This document shows, in pieces, positions 1 through 13,366 of a stretch of DNA of 64,000 nucleotides. A model generated the notes under the pieces. The model made no database searches and was not told the DNA's origin. It saw nothing but the letters and a program-made list of their open reading frames with translations. The position numbers were made by a program, and so were the translations under genes. Numbering within the stretch: position 1 is the stretch's first letter; each line of letters opens with the position of its first letter. The stretch comes from Burhinus oedicnemus (taxonomy: Eukaryota > Chordata > Aves > Charadriiformes > Burhinidae): assembly GCA_008921705.1 (NCBI GenBank), contig VFFE01007653.1, positions 245,548 to 309,547 of the forward strand, in the 5' to 3' direction.

Positions 1-661
1 TATGCCAGGAGTTCTTTCTTCATCCGTACAGGCTTCCTGCAACATCTACTTGACTTCCTCTTTGTTGGCATGCGCTGTTCTTGAGCTTGGTGAGGTGATC
101 CTTGGAAATCAGCTAGCTCTCCTGGACCCCTCTTCCCACCAGGCCTGGACCCCATTCCTTGCAGATCCCTTGACAGGCGAAAGCCTGCTCTCTGGCAGTC
201 TGGGGCCATGATGCTGCTATTTGTTTCTTCCCTCCTCTCATGACCCTGAACTCTATCCATCTAATACTCTTTACAGCCAAGGCTCTCGCCAGCATTCAGT
301 TCCTCTACTGGTCTTCCTTATTTGTCAAGTATCAGGTCCAGCTGAGAGCCTGTCCTTGTTAGTGCCTTGATCACCTGTGTCAGGAAGTTGTCATCAAAGC
401 ACTCCAGAAACCTTCTAGGTTGCACGTGCCTTGCTGTGGTGTCCTTCCAGCAGACATCAGGGTGGTTGAAGTCCCCCATGAGGACTAGGACCTGTGAATG
501 CGAGGCTTCTTCCAGTTTGTCTACTTGTCTCCTACCTCTTCCTGATCAGGACACCTGTAGCAGTCCCCTACCACAACATCGCTGATGTTGGTCTGCCCAC
601 CAAGCCCAAGCCATAAGCTCTCAGCTGGCTCATCACCTCTCCCTATGCAGAGCTACATGCT
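1..661 (-). mobile_element. CR1 LINE fragment, ORF2 endonuclease region (copy 1 of inverted pair)
   Basis: Read on the minus strand, the fragment encodes broken ORF2 pieces with the CR1 endonuclease signature LVLMGDFNHPDVCW followed by RRFLECFDDNFLTQ, then the linker KRKSSRCCRKP. ORF2 of CR1 encodes an apurinic-type endonuclease and a reverse transcriptase. Stops and frame changes make this copy dead. It is the exact reverse complement of 24641-25301, position 1 pairing with 25301. The CR1 match stops at 661, where sequence changes to AT-rich unique DNA, whereas the partner copy continues as CR1. Confidence 0.9.
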
Positions 662-3600
662 ATTCTAATTGCTTTTCAGCCACCTTTGAGAGGGAAAATA
701 AGTTAAAAAGGATTTACATTTCACCATTATAAAGACTGGGTTAATGAAAGATTTTTAATTAAAGTTAAATGATTAGTTCTAAAAAAATTAAGTTATTAGT
801 TCTAAGAAATATCAGTTTATAAGGAAACATGTTTCAAACCCCTAAATTTTGCATTGAAGTAGCTTACGCACCAACACAAATTCCTTTCTGCTGGAATGCT
901 GAGGTTGTGAGTAGCAACCTCAGCAAACAGAATGTAAAGGGAAGTAATTGTTCTAACAGCTGGCAGCTATTTCTTCTTTGGATACCTTCCCAAGGTTTTT
1001 TTAAACTTACAAAGATAAGTAGCCAGCTCTGTCTTCAGATTTGTCACCCCACTGCCTGCCTTAGCCTGAGCTTCGAGGTTTTTAGAGCAACTACTGTAAA
1101 CTCAGTTTGTTCTGCAATTAAAGGATGGCTGAACAAACGTAAACCTTGTTTTATAGCAAGTATTCATAGCATTACTCTAGGAAGTTCATTGAAGTATTTC
1201 AGATTTTGGGATGCCCTTTTTTCCCCTTTTTGCTTGAGATAGATGTAAACTTTGCCATATGAAAAGAGGAGCTTTTTGGGGAATCCCATTGAATCTAACC
1301 AATGATGCTGAAGCTTTTGTGGTATTAATGTTTTTTGAAAGAGTGTTCGTCTGGCGATGGTTTTTAATGGATAGATTTTCATTAATTAACAGCGGAAATG
1401 ACAATGTGGCTCATGAAATGTATCAGTGGGACGAAGCTGTGTGTTCTGCATTGTGTATGCCTTCAAAACCTGTTATTAAATATTTTTTGGTACTATTCTT
1501 TGGTATGTCATGTTCTCAGTAAGAGACCAAAGATCTTTCAGCAGCAATTACTTGGTAATATATAGTAAAAAAGTTATTAAGTGTCTTTAAAAACAGCACA
1601 AAACCATTGACAAGGTATAATTTTCACATGTAGTACATATTGCAAAAAGGGAATTTTGCCATGAGTGACATTTTTAGTGCATCAAGTATATGTTAAATGC
1701 ATGACATCACTTACTTATTAAAATATTTTTATCACTTACTGATTAAGGTATTTTTCCCTCCCTAGATTTTTTTGGGTAGCATCATAGAACGTAATTGTTT
1801 GGGGAGATTATAGTATCTGTTACGTTCAGCTTTTTTTGTCAGATAAATGTGCAAAATAAAAGGTGTATGTTGCAAATATCAATGTATTAGTAATTACATT
1901 AGATTAATGATTAGCAGAATCCTGACTCTTTTCTCTATCTGTAATTGTAGGGTACATCCTGTACTCAATGCATCTGCTCAAATGATACATTAATTCGTGT
2001 AATAGAATTATGTTTATTTGCCATAGCATTAAAAAAAGCAAGTAATGATCCAATTCACTTAGTAAACATGCTACAGTCTATTTCCACCCAATTTCTTTCT
2101 AGAAATCAGGTAATAAAATACTTCAGTGTTTGATTTTGAAAGGTAAGAATCAAAATGTAACTTTTGAAATTCTCAGGGATAAATGGCCTGGGATCTTTAA
2201 TGGCCTTTTTTCTATGTCTACCTGTAGAAAGTTAGTTTATTGCTTTTGCTGCGGGTTTGTATACAATGGTGCTGTAATGAATTCAAATCAATTTATATTA
2301 CATTAATGTATCTCCTGTAATTCTAACTGAAATAACCTTCAGATCTTTCATAAATTTACTAATGGATTTTTAGTCACAACTAAAGTCCTGTGAAGTATCA
2401 CAGGAACTTGTTAATTCTGAAGTACTATTCATTTGTCTCAATCTGATGTTCCATGAAGGCAAGAGACTTGGTTGGTTTTGAGCTTTCACTCAGTTTTGCT
2501 GCTGCTATTGTCAGAAATTGATCCATTAGGCAAGATTCATTTCACTTTGGAGATGTTTCTTATTGAACCTATTTTGTTTTCAATATATAAAAACATTATT
2601 TCAGTTATTAATAACTGAAAATATATTATATATTATATACTATGTATTTACAACATAAGCAGGAAGAAGAATATGCATATTGAAATTGTTCATAAATACT
2701 CTACAAATTTCGGAATCTTTGCCATAAATATACTCTTTTAAGGGTATAGTTGCAATTTTTGTCCCTCTGTTCCTCATTTCTAACATGGGGATAATAAAAG
2801 ATCCATATAACACAGTGGAATTTTGAACATAATTATATTCAAGTATGAAATTGTGACATGGCAGTAACAGGAAAATACGTAAGTACTCTACTTAGGTTGT
2901 ATAGGTAGGAAAAGGGAAAGAGAATGCATAAATTAAAGGTGACTTCAAATGGGACATACATTGGTTGGAGCATGAATGAAAAGCTAATATATAATAAGTG
3001 TCACAAATCAAATTGTCTCATTTACTATAATAAGTACATGAAGCATATGAAACACATACTGTTTATGTATGTTGATCTGTGATCTTTCAGAAGCACAGTT
3101 TTGTGAAAATGGAACATTTTATAAAATCATATGTTTATGAATTGTCAGCTGAATAGGCTCATCATATAAAGGAAGATTTTTCTGCTAGGAATTTCCTGTG
3201 CAGAAGCTGATTCAATAACAGTAATCATCAAGATCTAAATTCTGCATTCAATTACCTCTATGCCCAGATGCTATTCCCACTAGAATTATTACATACCTGC
3301 ATATATATGTACAAATACAACATAAACTTGATTTCATTACTTAATTTAAATGTTGCTTAAGAAAATTTACTTGTTATGGTTCCAAGAGAGTGCATTTAAA
3401 ATCCTTGGAATAAAGCCAAAATAACATCACAGAAAACCTTCAACAGAAAGAGTGGATGTAAGGGGAGGAGTGCGAACTGCGGTTACCTCCTTTTTTCCAA
3501 GTCTGCAAACTGGTGGTCCAGTTTTCTCTCTGCATCTTTGGAAACAGGAAGAGTAACTTCCACAACTTGTTATCTTACTGTATGATGTTGCATCAGTGCA

Positions 3601-6600
3601 TATTAATTGAGAGCCAAGGAATAGTGAGCTCATACCATACCAGCTCTCTGAGAAATAAACGTGTAATTCTAAAAATCAGATAAAGACAGTGTTGCCCCCC
3701 CCCAATTTTTTGTAGTAAGTAAAATTAAAGCAAATTCATATAATCAAACTATATTACATGGATTGGAGTCTAAACTGTATCAGTTGCTAACAATCACTCA
3801 TTCGAAGACAGTAACAGAAGCTGAATTCAATTGCTGTCATAGCCATGGGAATGTGGCCAAATATATATTGTGGACCTTCCTACTGAAACAGAACACATAC
3901 TCTGAAGAAGCAGAAAGTATGGCTTCTTTGGACGTGTTTTAACAGGGGAAGGAAAAAAAAAAAATATGGCCCCCAAGTCTGCAGAATCAATGTGAACACT
4001 GAGGAATGTGAAATCTGTCTGCTTTTCCCATCAAATAGGAATTGTGAATGGGTGTTTTCTGATGTACCACTTCGGAGAGAGGTCTTCCTCCATGGATGTG
4101 CTTGCGAAAGGAGAGTATATATTTGTTGATTTTATCAAGTGTGTTGTGCAGCTTCAGCTGGTACTGATTCTCTTTGAAATAACAAAATAAACAAAGATTT
4201 TGCCTAGCTCACTTGACTTCAGGGGAATAACTCTAGGGACCAATTTGACCCTCTGATTTCATTACTTATCCTTCTCTCTTTGTGCTCCATCTGAATTAAT
4301 GCTTTATTGGGTATACAGAAAATTTCAGTGCTACCTTGGATGTTACGTATCCATTATAGTAATTTTGTTTCCAATATCCACTTGGCTCTGTCCAAGTGCT
4401 TTGGGCTGCACTCAGTTCTTTCAGGATTTGGTGCCATGTAGTAGAACTCTGTTTTATAAGTGCTTTGGACACCTTTCTTCACAGTACTGTGTTTGGTGTG
4501 CTGGGCTACCCTTCATTATATCCACCATCCTAAAAGTTAGTCTACTACAGAGACTAGAATTCTGCAAATGTTGCTTCTGAAGTTATTGAGATAGACAACT
4601 ATATTTTCTGCTTGTTCAACTATGCACTTTTCCTATTGTGAGGGCACTGACTTTTAAAAAAAGGTTTTTTAAAGACAATTGCTTATTTTGAAACTATTGT
4701 CTTTGTAGCTTCCACAATTGAAGAGAAAGAAATTTTGATGTCATCTCTGATGCTCAGGAAGCATAGGAAGATAAGGGTTGTAAAATACACTTTTGTAACT
4801 TCAAGTCATAACAGGAGGAGCAATTAAAATAAAGAAATCTTCAAAACAGTGTGAATTCAGCCTTGAGCTTGCAGGACCTACATGCGTACACCAAGATGTA
4901 TTATTTTGTGGGTGGTATTATTTTGGGGGGGGTGGAGTACACTATCTTTGTGCAGAGAGGAAAAACACCTGTTCCCAACAGCGGAGTCTAAGGGCATCAT
5001 GATAAGCACTGCATTCAACATTGTTTTCTCTCCCTTGTGCTCTGAGTTGCCTTCTTAAAGGACAAAGGGCTTTGCTGCAAGTATTTTCTGTTCTTGAAGT
5101 TGTGCAATTGGAAAGACAGGAGGGTTCAGGAAAACACATACTTAGAAAATGAACTGGCAGAAATGCCTACTATCTTGGCAGAGCAGCAAAAATGAAGGCA
5201 TTTACTATGAAGACATACAACAGTTCTTTTCAGTTCATGCTGTGTAGAAGCCAAGGACCTGCACCTTCCTTAGTCGTCTTCTACCAGCATTTGGCAAAGA
5301 AAATCTGTATTCAGTGGAAATGCAAATAGGTAATCTGTCTACTTTAGTCTTTATTCAGTGCTTTGTGGCAACTGTCTGCTTTTGTTTTTAATGCATGACT
5401 CAAGAGTATGATAGAAATTTGAGCAGCAGCTTTGTTTAAACTTGTGAATGGCGGCGGGGATGGGTGCTCTTCCCACTCATTTGCGGGTATTCAAGCCTGA
5501 CTTCCCCTGGCCTTCAGGCAGATCAATGGGCCTTCTGCTTTTGAGCTGGAAGGTGAAAGTCTTGTTAGAATGAAGAAAAAAAAAAATTATCTAAAGCACT
5601 ACATTCATGCTGTATAGGTAAATTGCTGTTTAATAAGTTACTTGACATGCTAGTTCTACAAATTTTCTTTTTCTGGGAGGAGAGGCACTGAGCATATGCT
5701 TTACTGTTGGTTACTGAAAGCATTAAACAGGTATCTATCTACCATTTTGTAAAAACAGTTTTGAGATTTTTTTTTTTACTGCTGCATTTGCTAGATTATG
5801 AAATTTTTTAAACAGATATAAATCCTGCTGTGTGATATATTATTTTAATTTGTGCCATTGCTTGTGTTAGAAAAATATTTTGGCCTTTACCTTTCTAATT
5901 CTGCATGAAGTGGCTATTTGTAATGTTTCAGTCAGCATAGTCATATTTTTAATTGAAAACCTGATCATATTTTTAATTCTTCAATGAATGAATAAATTAA
6001 TTAAAAATGTAAGTGTAGTGCTTTTTGCTGTGTTTAACACAACAGTTGTGCAGGACCTACTAAACAAAAATTGAATCAATCTGTCACTGCACCTGCTCGA
6101 ACAAATTTTATTAAGAAGCTGAAGTTCAGTACCATTTTATGAATGACCTAATATTTTGAAGAAACACGTATTACAAAAGTTGCACCAAAAATTCCACACT
6201 TGAGTTCTATTTTCAGTTTTAATAGATGACTTGGAAGAAGAAAAATAAACATTCGGAGTAGGAAAGTATAAATAGGAGGTTTAGTTTTTGCATGTAACTT
6301 GCATGTACATGCTTGCTGCAAACGTTAAGACTTCAGGATAAAAAGCCAAAATTATAAAAGTGATTATTAGTAAAAACTCAGGAAGAAGGAAGAGGGAGTT
6401 GAAAGAGGCAAAACTTTAAAAGATGCATACAAAGAGCTTTAAGGATTGGTTGACAAGAGTTAATGAGTATCAGTGGTTATTTAATGTATTTTGACTGCTC
6501 CAGTCTTAAGACATGCATAGTCTTTGTGCTGGGCTACATATTGAAAAATGCTGAAATCATATCCTTAGCCTACTGCATCCATGTCGAGCCTGTCTGAAAT

Positions 6601-9530
6601 CTTGTTTTCAAGAATTCTTCACACTTGCATCTTAACAGTGTCCTATAGCTGTACAAACTTAAGGCTGGCCAGTAGGCATAGCTACAGTGACTCTGTCCTG
6701 TTATAACTTGAGTAGATATGAATTATAGAGGGAGAGGTTAAAAAAGCCCAGCACTTAAATGCTAGATGAAAAAGAGAATGACCAGCCACTTCTCTTACCG
6801 TGTCAGCAAGACTAACTAACTGGGCTTAGGTATGGACTGAAGTGCTCCCTCAAGTAACATGAGGCCAGGTGGAAAACTATGGTTTTAATCAGGTGCTAAT
6901 GATTCATTTGTGGTTGCTAAATTAAGTTATTACCCAGTAGGATGCGTCAGCCGTTTAATAATCTTGCCATGAAATTCAGCAACAATGTGATAATACAAAG
7001 CAGAGAATTCATACAAGATGTAGCTCCTGTAGAGAAGAGGAACCCAAGTGACTCTCATTGATTCATGTACTGTGGTGACCCATGAGGAAGAGATTACAGA
7101 CAGAACTCTCCACCCTGATGATGCTGGCTAATGCTAGATAGCTCAAGCAGGTCCAAATTTTGACACTTATATCTGTGTAAAGTTTTGCCCAATTATTGTA
7201 TGTTTTCTGATGCTTCTGTCTTAGGAAGATGTAGAAAAAATCTCTTTAAGGCAAGAAGTCAACTCAATGATAGGGCAGACATAGGAGTTGAATAAGCAGC
7301 ATGTGAAAAAAAATTTCCAAACACTAAAATGCCATTTTCTTGAAGAACCAGACACAGACAACCTTTATTTGTCTGAGGAGCTTATTTTTCATAGTGTGTC
7401 TCAGATTTTGAGTTCTGAACAATACTATACTGATCAAGATCCAGTCCTGTATGGCCATCCAGAAACTCTTTCTATAGGATACAATATACGTTATCACTGA
7501 TAAGAAAAGCATGGCTGTGAGGTGGGCTTTCAGGCACTTCAAAACACTCTCTTGCAGAACCTTTTCTAGATCTCTGTGATGCCAATTTTCCATAAATGGT
7601 ATCAAATTGTGTGCTGACACTATCCTAGCAGCATTTACAGTACAAGGAAAATTCCAGAAAATGTAACTGAATGCGGTCAGTATGTGCAAAGAAGGACATT
7701 GGATGTCCTCATATATACCAGAAACCATTAATAAACTGGTTTGTGGTTAGTCTGATCTGCATAGCCTCATGTACAGCAGATACCAATGTTGTGGGAATTA
7801 AAAGTGGAACACCTAGTTAAACTGTATTTGGATGGGGAGGGAGTTCTTACCTGTGAGAAAACATTAACTTGGGTTTAGAATTGGACTTAATACATCTGTA
7901 TGTAAACTTTCTTTAAGAGAAGGCAGGCCTGGCATTGAGTAACAGTATTTCTTGGGTTTGGTTTTGATGTTTTGGGATTTCTTTATTTTTTTATTTGCTT
8001 TGATTTCATTTGGGTTTTTCACCTGTGGTTTTCTAATGTCTGGAGTGAAAGGTTGTTTGTGCTGCTCTCAGGGAAAAGGTGATAGCCAGGCCAAAAACCT
8101 TCTTTTGCATCTGACCAGGCATGTGGCTGTGTTTTCTATGTTCCTCAGGGAGTAACAGGACAACACGGTCCCTCTGTTCTACCAGATGATGTCAGCCTCA
8201 AGAAACCACTTTTCATATTCATTTCCAAGCAGCTGTGGCCTTCACCAAACCTGTAGATACCCTTCGTCTTATTCTCCTTTGTAGTACTTTTTGTGGTTAG
8301 TGCAGAGATTGAAAAATATGGTTGGAAATAGCTACCCTAGAGTAGAAACTACTTTTAAAAAGAAAAGAGAAAAGAAATGAAGGAAAACAAGAAAGACAAA
8401 AGAGAACACTATACTTTGATTTTGGCTTAAACTCACAGGCATCTTGGGAAGAGGATAGAAGTGCACGTGTAAGAAAGACATCAATGTTATAAACTCAGTA
8501 GAGTCCAGCTCTAAGGCAGGTGATATCAGAAAATGGCATTATTTAAATGGAGGTTTCATTATTTATAAAAGCATATGATGCATAGATTCTGTAGCTTTAT
8601 TGGAAAAAAACATAAAAAAACAGAGACAGGATGGAATGTTTGCATTTTATTCTGAGTACTCATTATTATACATTGGCATATGCTGCAGTTAAAGACCAAA
8701 TGACAGTTCACTCTCCTCTGCAAGCATACACTTAAAGTAAGTATTTTATTTAATGATGAAATAGTGTCCTTCAAAATGATAAATGATAATGTAGTTTATT
8801 GTGAAGTAGCATTTGGATTGATTCTGGTTTTATATGCTACACTAAAGGAGCTGCAGCACTTAAAAATCAAGGGTCTAGTTTTGCCAAGAATACCAATAAA
8901 ATAGTAGTAACTAAAAATTACTGTCATTACTGTTTTGTATTTGTACAAACAGGTTTTTGTTTTGCACAAAAGCTAAGCATAGCTCTTTCACATGTCCATT
9001 CTAGAGTCTTTGAGTTTTTTCCTCAATTTTCTCGTTGTTTCTGTCTCTTCTGTGAACTTGTAATAAATCCCAGAAAGCAGAGATAGAGACCACTTCTTTT
9101 CATCAGCAGTTGCTGTTTGTTTAACAAGCCATTTTGAGGAAATAAGTGTAAAGAAAGGCTATGCCAGTAGAAATCACTGATTTTTTTCCCCCGTTTTTGT
9201 GTTTACTCAAACTGAACAGAGCTTAGTGTTATATGCTGAAGGTGTAGACTCCTACTCCCAGCTTTGGACTAGTATCCTCTCAACCTTAAGCTTTTCTGTC
9301 AACTTTTTCTCATTGAAGTAGGAAATTAGTTAAAAACTACATGTCTTGTTGATTGGTAAATGACTTTGTTATTCACCACTTCAAAAAAACCTCCAAAGGC
9401 TTCGAAGGCAAAAATTGGAATAAACTTTCAAATTTTTCTCTGGAGACATAAGATTCTGTTTGGACTAAGTCCTTGTGGTACATGGAATGTCTTGAATAGA
9501 AAAGGCAGAATCCTGGATCTGCTCCCTGAA
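662..9530. other. AT-rich unique intronic DNA, no gene seen
   Basis: I recognise no exon, RNA gene or transposon here. The open frames (for example minus strand 7324-7728, 134 codons, and plus strand 829-1242) show no family signature. The stretch contains homopolymer runs (C near 3695, G near 4925, A near 5577, T near 5768) and the small palindrome listed at 2600-2619. Confidence 0.6.
2600..2619. repeat. Perfect 20-bp palindrome
   Basis: The sequence TTCAGTTATTAATAACTGAA equals its own reverse complement and is followed by an AT dinucleotide-rich stretch to about 2640. It may simply be a chance AT-rich hairpin. Confidence 0.85.
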
Positions 9531-9751
9531 TTAGAATATAATAGAATGGAATATTTCAGTTGGAAGGGGCCTACAACTATCATCTAGTCCAACTGCCTGA
9601 CCACTTCAGGGCTGACCAAAAGTTAAAGCATGTTATTAAGGGCATTGTCCAAATGCTTCTTAAACACTGACAGGCTTGGGGCAATGACCACCTCTCTAGG
9701 AAGCCTCTTCTACAGTTTGACCACCCTTTTGGTAAAGAAATGCTTCCTAAT
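9531..9751 (-). mobile_element. Outer CR1, 3' UTR portion (interrupted; continues at 11179)
   Basis: The 3' end of an antisense CR1 with the terminal segment AGAATGGAATATTTCAGTTG, the same subfamily end seen at 14339. The match breaks at GCTTCCTAAT, where another CR1 begins with its own 3' tail. The subfamily sequence resumes after 11179 with TAATGTCTAGTCTAAACC, which aligns with the corresponding stretch near 14550. This therefore looks like one element split by a later insertion. Confidence 0.8.
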
Positions 9752-11178
9752 CATAGAATCATAGAATTGTCTAGGTTGTAAGGGACCTTTGAGATCAACG
9801 AGTCCAACCATCAACCTAACACAGCCAAAACCACCACTAAACCATGCCACTCAGCATCACATCTACTCATCTTTTTAAATACCTCCAGGGATGGTGATTC
9901 CACCATTTCCCTGGGCAGCCTACTCCAGTGCTTGACAACCCTTTCAGTGAAGAAATTTTTCCTAATATCCAATCTAAACCTCCTCTGGCACAACTTGAGG
10001 CTGTTTCCTCTTCTGTTATTGCTTGTTACTTGGGAGAAGAGAGTGACTCCCACCTCTCTACAACCTCCTTTCAGATAGCTCTAGAGAACGATAAGGTCTC
10101 CCCTGAGCCTCCTTTTCTACAGACTAAACAACCTCAGTTCCCTCAGCCACTCCTTATAAGACTTGTTCTCTAAAACCACCAGCAGCTTTGTTGCCCTTCT
10201 CTGGACATGCTCCAGAATCTCAAAGTCTTTCTTGTAGTGAGGGGCCCAAAATGGAACACTGTATTTGAGGTGGAGCCTCACCAGTGCCGAGTACAGGGGG
10301 AGAATCATTTCCCTAGTCCTGCTGGCCCCACTATTCCTGATACAGGCCAGGATGCTATTGGCCTTCTTGGCCTCCTGGGCACACTGGTGGCTCATATTCA
10401 TCCAGCTGTCAACCAACACCCCCAGGTCCTTTTCTGCCAGGCAGCTTTCCAGCCACTCTTCCCCAAGCCTGTACTGTTGCGTGGGGTTGTTGTGACCCAA
10501 GTGCAAGACCCAGCACTTGGCCTTGTTGAATCTCATACCATGGGCCTCAGCCCATCAATCCAGCCTGTCCAGATCCCTCTGTAGAGCCTTCCTACCCTCA
10601 AGCAGGTCGACACTCCTGCCCTACTTGGTGTCATCTGCAAACATACTGAGGGTACCTTAATTCCTACCTGACCATTCCCAGGTGCAGCTGAAATTTCTAA
10701 CCCATCAATGACCCTCACATCTCTGCTGCTGCATGAATCACCACCCCCTACCTTCACTGAGTCAGCAGACCAAGAGACCTCACTAGCATCCTGTCCCACA
10801 GACGTTGGCACACCACCCCCAGACCTACCTCTAAAGAACCTGGTTTCATCCCCTTCCCCCTTCAAATCTAGTTTAAAGCCCTTTCAATGAGCCCTGCCAA
10901 CTCCTGTGCCGAGAACCTTTTCTCGCTTTCAGACTGGTGTACCCCATCGGTTGCCAGCAGGCCTGGTGACGTGCAAACCAGTCCGTGATCAAAAAACCCA
11001 AAGTCCTGCTGCTGACACCAGGCTCAGAGCCAGAACTGATCTGCTGGCTCTTGCCGTTTCTTCCCTCATCCTTCCCTGCAACTGGAATGACAGAGGAGAA
11101 CGCTACTTGTGCTCCTGATCACTTAACCAGTCTTCCCAAGGCCTGGAAGTCTCTCTTGGTCGCCAGTCAAGAGACACT
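9752..11178 (-). mobile_element. Inner CR1, internally deleted, inserted into an older CR1
   Basis: Read on the minus strand, the 3' terminus is at 9752 with the ATTCTATGATTCTATG-type tail, followed inward by the 3' UTR and the C-terminal ORF2 region (frame 10117-10536 has [18 protein letters not shown], typical of the CR1 RT end). At about 10655 the sequence jumps to the ORF1-ORF2 intercistronic/5' region, marked by GGGCTTTAAACTAGATTTGA in the sense direction. Most of ORF2 (endonuclease and RT palm) is therefore missing while both flanks remain. The 5' segment is about 97% identical by eye to 35621-36127. TAAT occurs at both edges (9748-9751 and 11179-11182), a possible short target-site duplication. 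Confidence 0.8.
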
Positions 11179-13366
11179 TAATGTCTAGTCTAAACCTCGC
11201 CTAGCACTCAGCCACTTCTCATGGGACATGCCTTCCAGCCCTTTCACCAGCTTTTTTGCCCTCCTCTGGATACATTCAAGGACCTTCACATCCTTTTTAA
11301 ATGGTGGGGCCCAGAATGGCACCCAATACTCAAAGTGAGGCTGTACCAACCCTGAATACAGCGGGATAGTCACCTTTTTTGACTGGCTGGTTATGCTGTG
11401 TCTGATGCACCCTGCAATGAGGTTTGCCCTCTTGGATGCCAGGGCACACTGCTGACTCATACTGAGCCTGCTGTCAACCAGCACCTTCAGAACCCTTTCT
11501 GCAGGGCCGTTCTCCAGCCACTCCTCTCCCAGTTTATACTTGTGCCTGGCGTTACTCTGTCCCACATGTAGGATCTTGGCATTTGGACGTGTTGAATTTC
11601 ATCCCATTAATCATTGCCCAATGCTCCAAACTATCTGGATCCCTTTGAGAGGTCTCTTGTCCCTCAACAGCACCTCCCAGTTTAGTATCATCAGCAAACT
11701 TGTTAATGGTGCATTCAACTCCTTCATCCAGATCATTGATAAATATATTGAACAGAACTGGCTCTAAAATTGAGCCCTGAGGAACACTGCTGGTGACCAG
11801 TTGCCAGCCAGGTGTAGCCCCATTCACTACCACACTTTGAGCCCTGCTCTTCAGCTAGTTCTTCGCCCAGTGCACCATAAACCTGCTTATCCCACAGTTG
11901 GACAACTTGTCTGGAAGGATGCTGTGAGGGACAGTATCAAAAGCCTTACTAAAATCCAGAAAAACGGCAATGACCACCTTCCTTTCATCCGCTAGGTGGG
12001 TGACCTTATCATAGAAGGATATCAAATGAGTTAAATGGGACTTTCCCCTTATGAACCCATGTTGACTGTGCCTGATGATTGTATTATTTAAATGTCTTTC
12101 ACCCAGTATCACCTTCTCCATAATTTTTCCAGGAACTGAGGTTAGACTAACAGGTCTGTAGTTTCCTGGGTCTTCCCTCGCCACCTTTTTGTAGATTGGA
12201 ATAATATTGGCTAGCTTCCAGTCAGCAGGGACCTCCCCAGACTCCCAAGACCTTTGGTAAATAATAGAGAGGTGTCCTGCCATAATATCCACTAGCACCT
12301 TCAGAACTCTGGGATTAATCTTGTCAGGCCCCTGGACTTGTGAACATTCAGCTGAAACAGTTGGTTCCTTAGAATTTCAGGGTCTACAAATGGAAAGCCA
12401 CTCTTCCCACACTTGTTGCCCTCTGACTTACAGGACTGAACAGCCCAAGGTCTTCAGTATTGTTGAAGACTGAGGCAAAAAATATATTGAATGCCTCCTT
12501 GTTTTCTTCATCCCTTTTGGGTAGGTAACCATCTTCAACAAGTATTGGTCAAATGTTCCCTTTAGACGTCCTCTTGCTACTAACATACTTAAAAGAGCCC
12601 TTCTTGTTATCTGAAACAATACTGGCTAGTTTCATCTCTAATTGAGCTTTGGCCTTGTGTGTCTTCTCCCTGCATATGCTCTGTAATCTTCCTGTGAAGT
12701 CTGACCTGGCTTCCACAGCTCATACAGCTTCTTTTCGCTCCTGAGCTCCAGAAGGAGTTCCCTGTTCAGGCACACTGCTCTTCTGCCTGGCTTGCTTGAT
12801 TTACGACACAATGGAATGGCCTGCTCCTGTGCTTTTAAAAGGTGTCTCTTAAAAACTGATCAGCACTCATGGACCCCTAAGCCCTCAAAAGTCAGATTCC
12901 CAGGGCAGTCTGCTAACTAGCTCCCTGAATAGCTCAAATTTTGCTCTCTTGAAATTCAGGGGAGCAACCCCACTTACCTTTTTTTCATTACACCAAAAAT
13001 TTTAAACTCAACTCAACCATTTCACAATTACTGTGGCCAAGACAGCCACCATCTTCCACAAGCCCTTCTCTATTCACAAATAACAAGTCCAGGAGGGCAT
13101 CTTTCCAAGTCGGCTCACTGACTACTTATGGCAAGAAATTATCCCCAACAAAATTGAAGGAATTTCCCAGACTTGATTTTCACGGCAGTATGTTATTCCC
13201 AGTTGATGTTTGGGCAGTTGGAAACTCCCATAAGTACAAGGGCTACCAATCCGGGGATTTCTCCTAGTTGCTTATAGAATAACTCATCAGTACTATCATT
13301 CTGGTTGGGTGATTGATAGTATAGGAACCACTTGTGTTTCAGATTGTGCCCATTGTCTCTTGTGCT
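11179..13366 (-). mobile_element. Outer CR1, ORF2 portion (RT and endonuclease, degenerate)
   Basis: The minus-strand ORF2 pieces run, from high to low coordinates: endonuclease (13193-13393, LVLMGVSNCPNINW), a linker, the RT N-terminal region (11855-12298, ADWKLANIIPIYKK, NYRPVSLTSVPGK, FLDFSKAFDTVPH), and the RT core (11552-11833, [19 protein letters not shown] and FADDTKL). The FADD catalytic box lies at 11678-11698. The RT C-terminus is at 11185-11565. Frames are broken, so it is inactive. The order fits a standard antisense CR1 ORF2. A short piece of 3' UTR is deleted just inside 11200. Confidence 0.9.

Noticed and set aside
829..1242. 137-codon plus-strand open frame
   Set aside because: No recognisable domain, rich in residues expected from AT-rich random DNA, no supporting context.
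10708..10890. 60-codon plus-strand frame found identically at 35670-35852
   Set aside because: The identity comes from two copies of the same CR1 5'/intercistronic region read in antisense, not from a conserved host gene.
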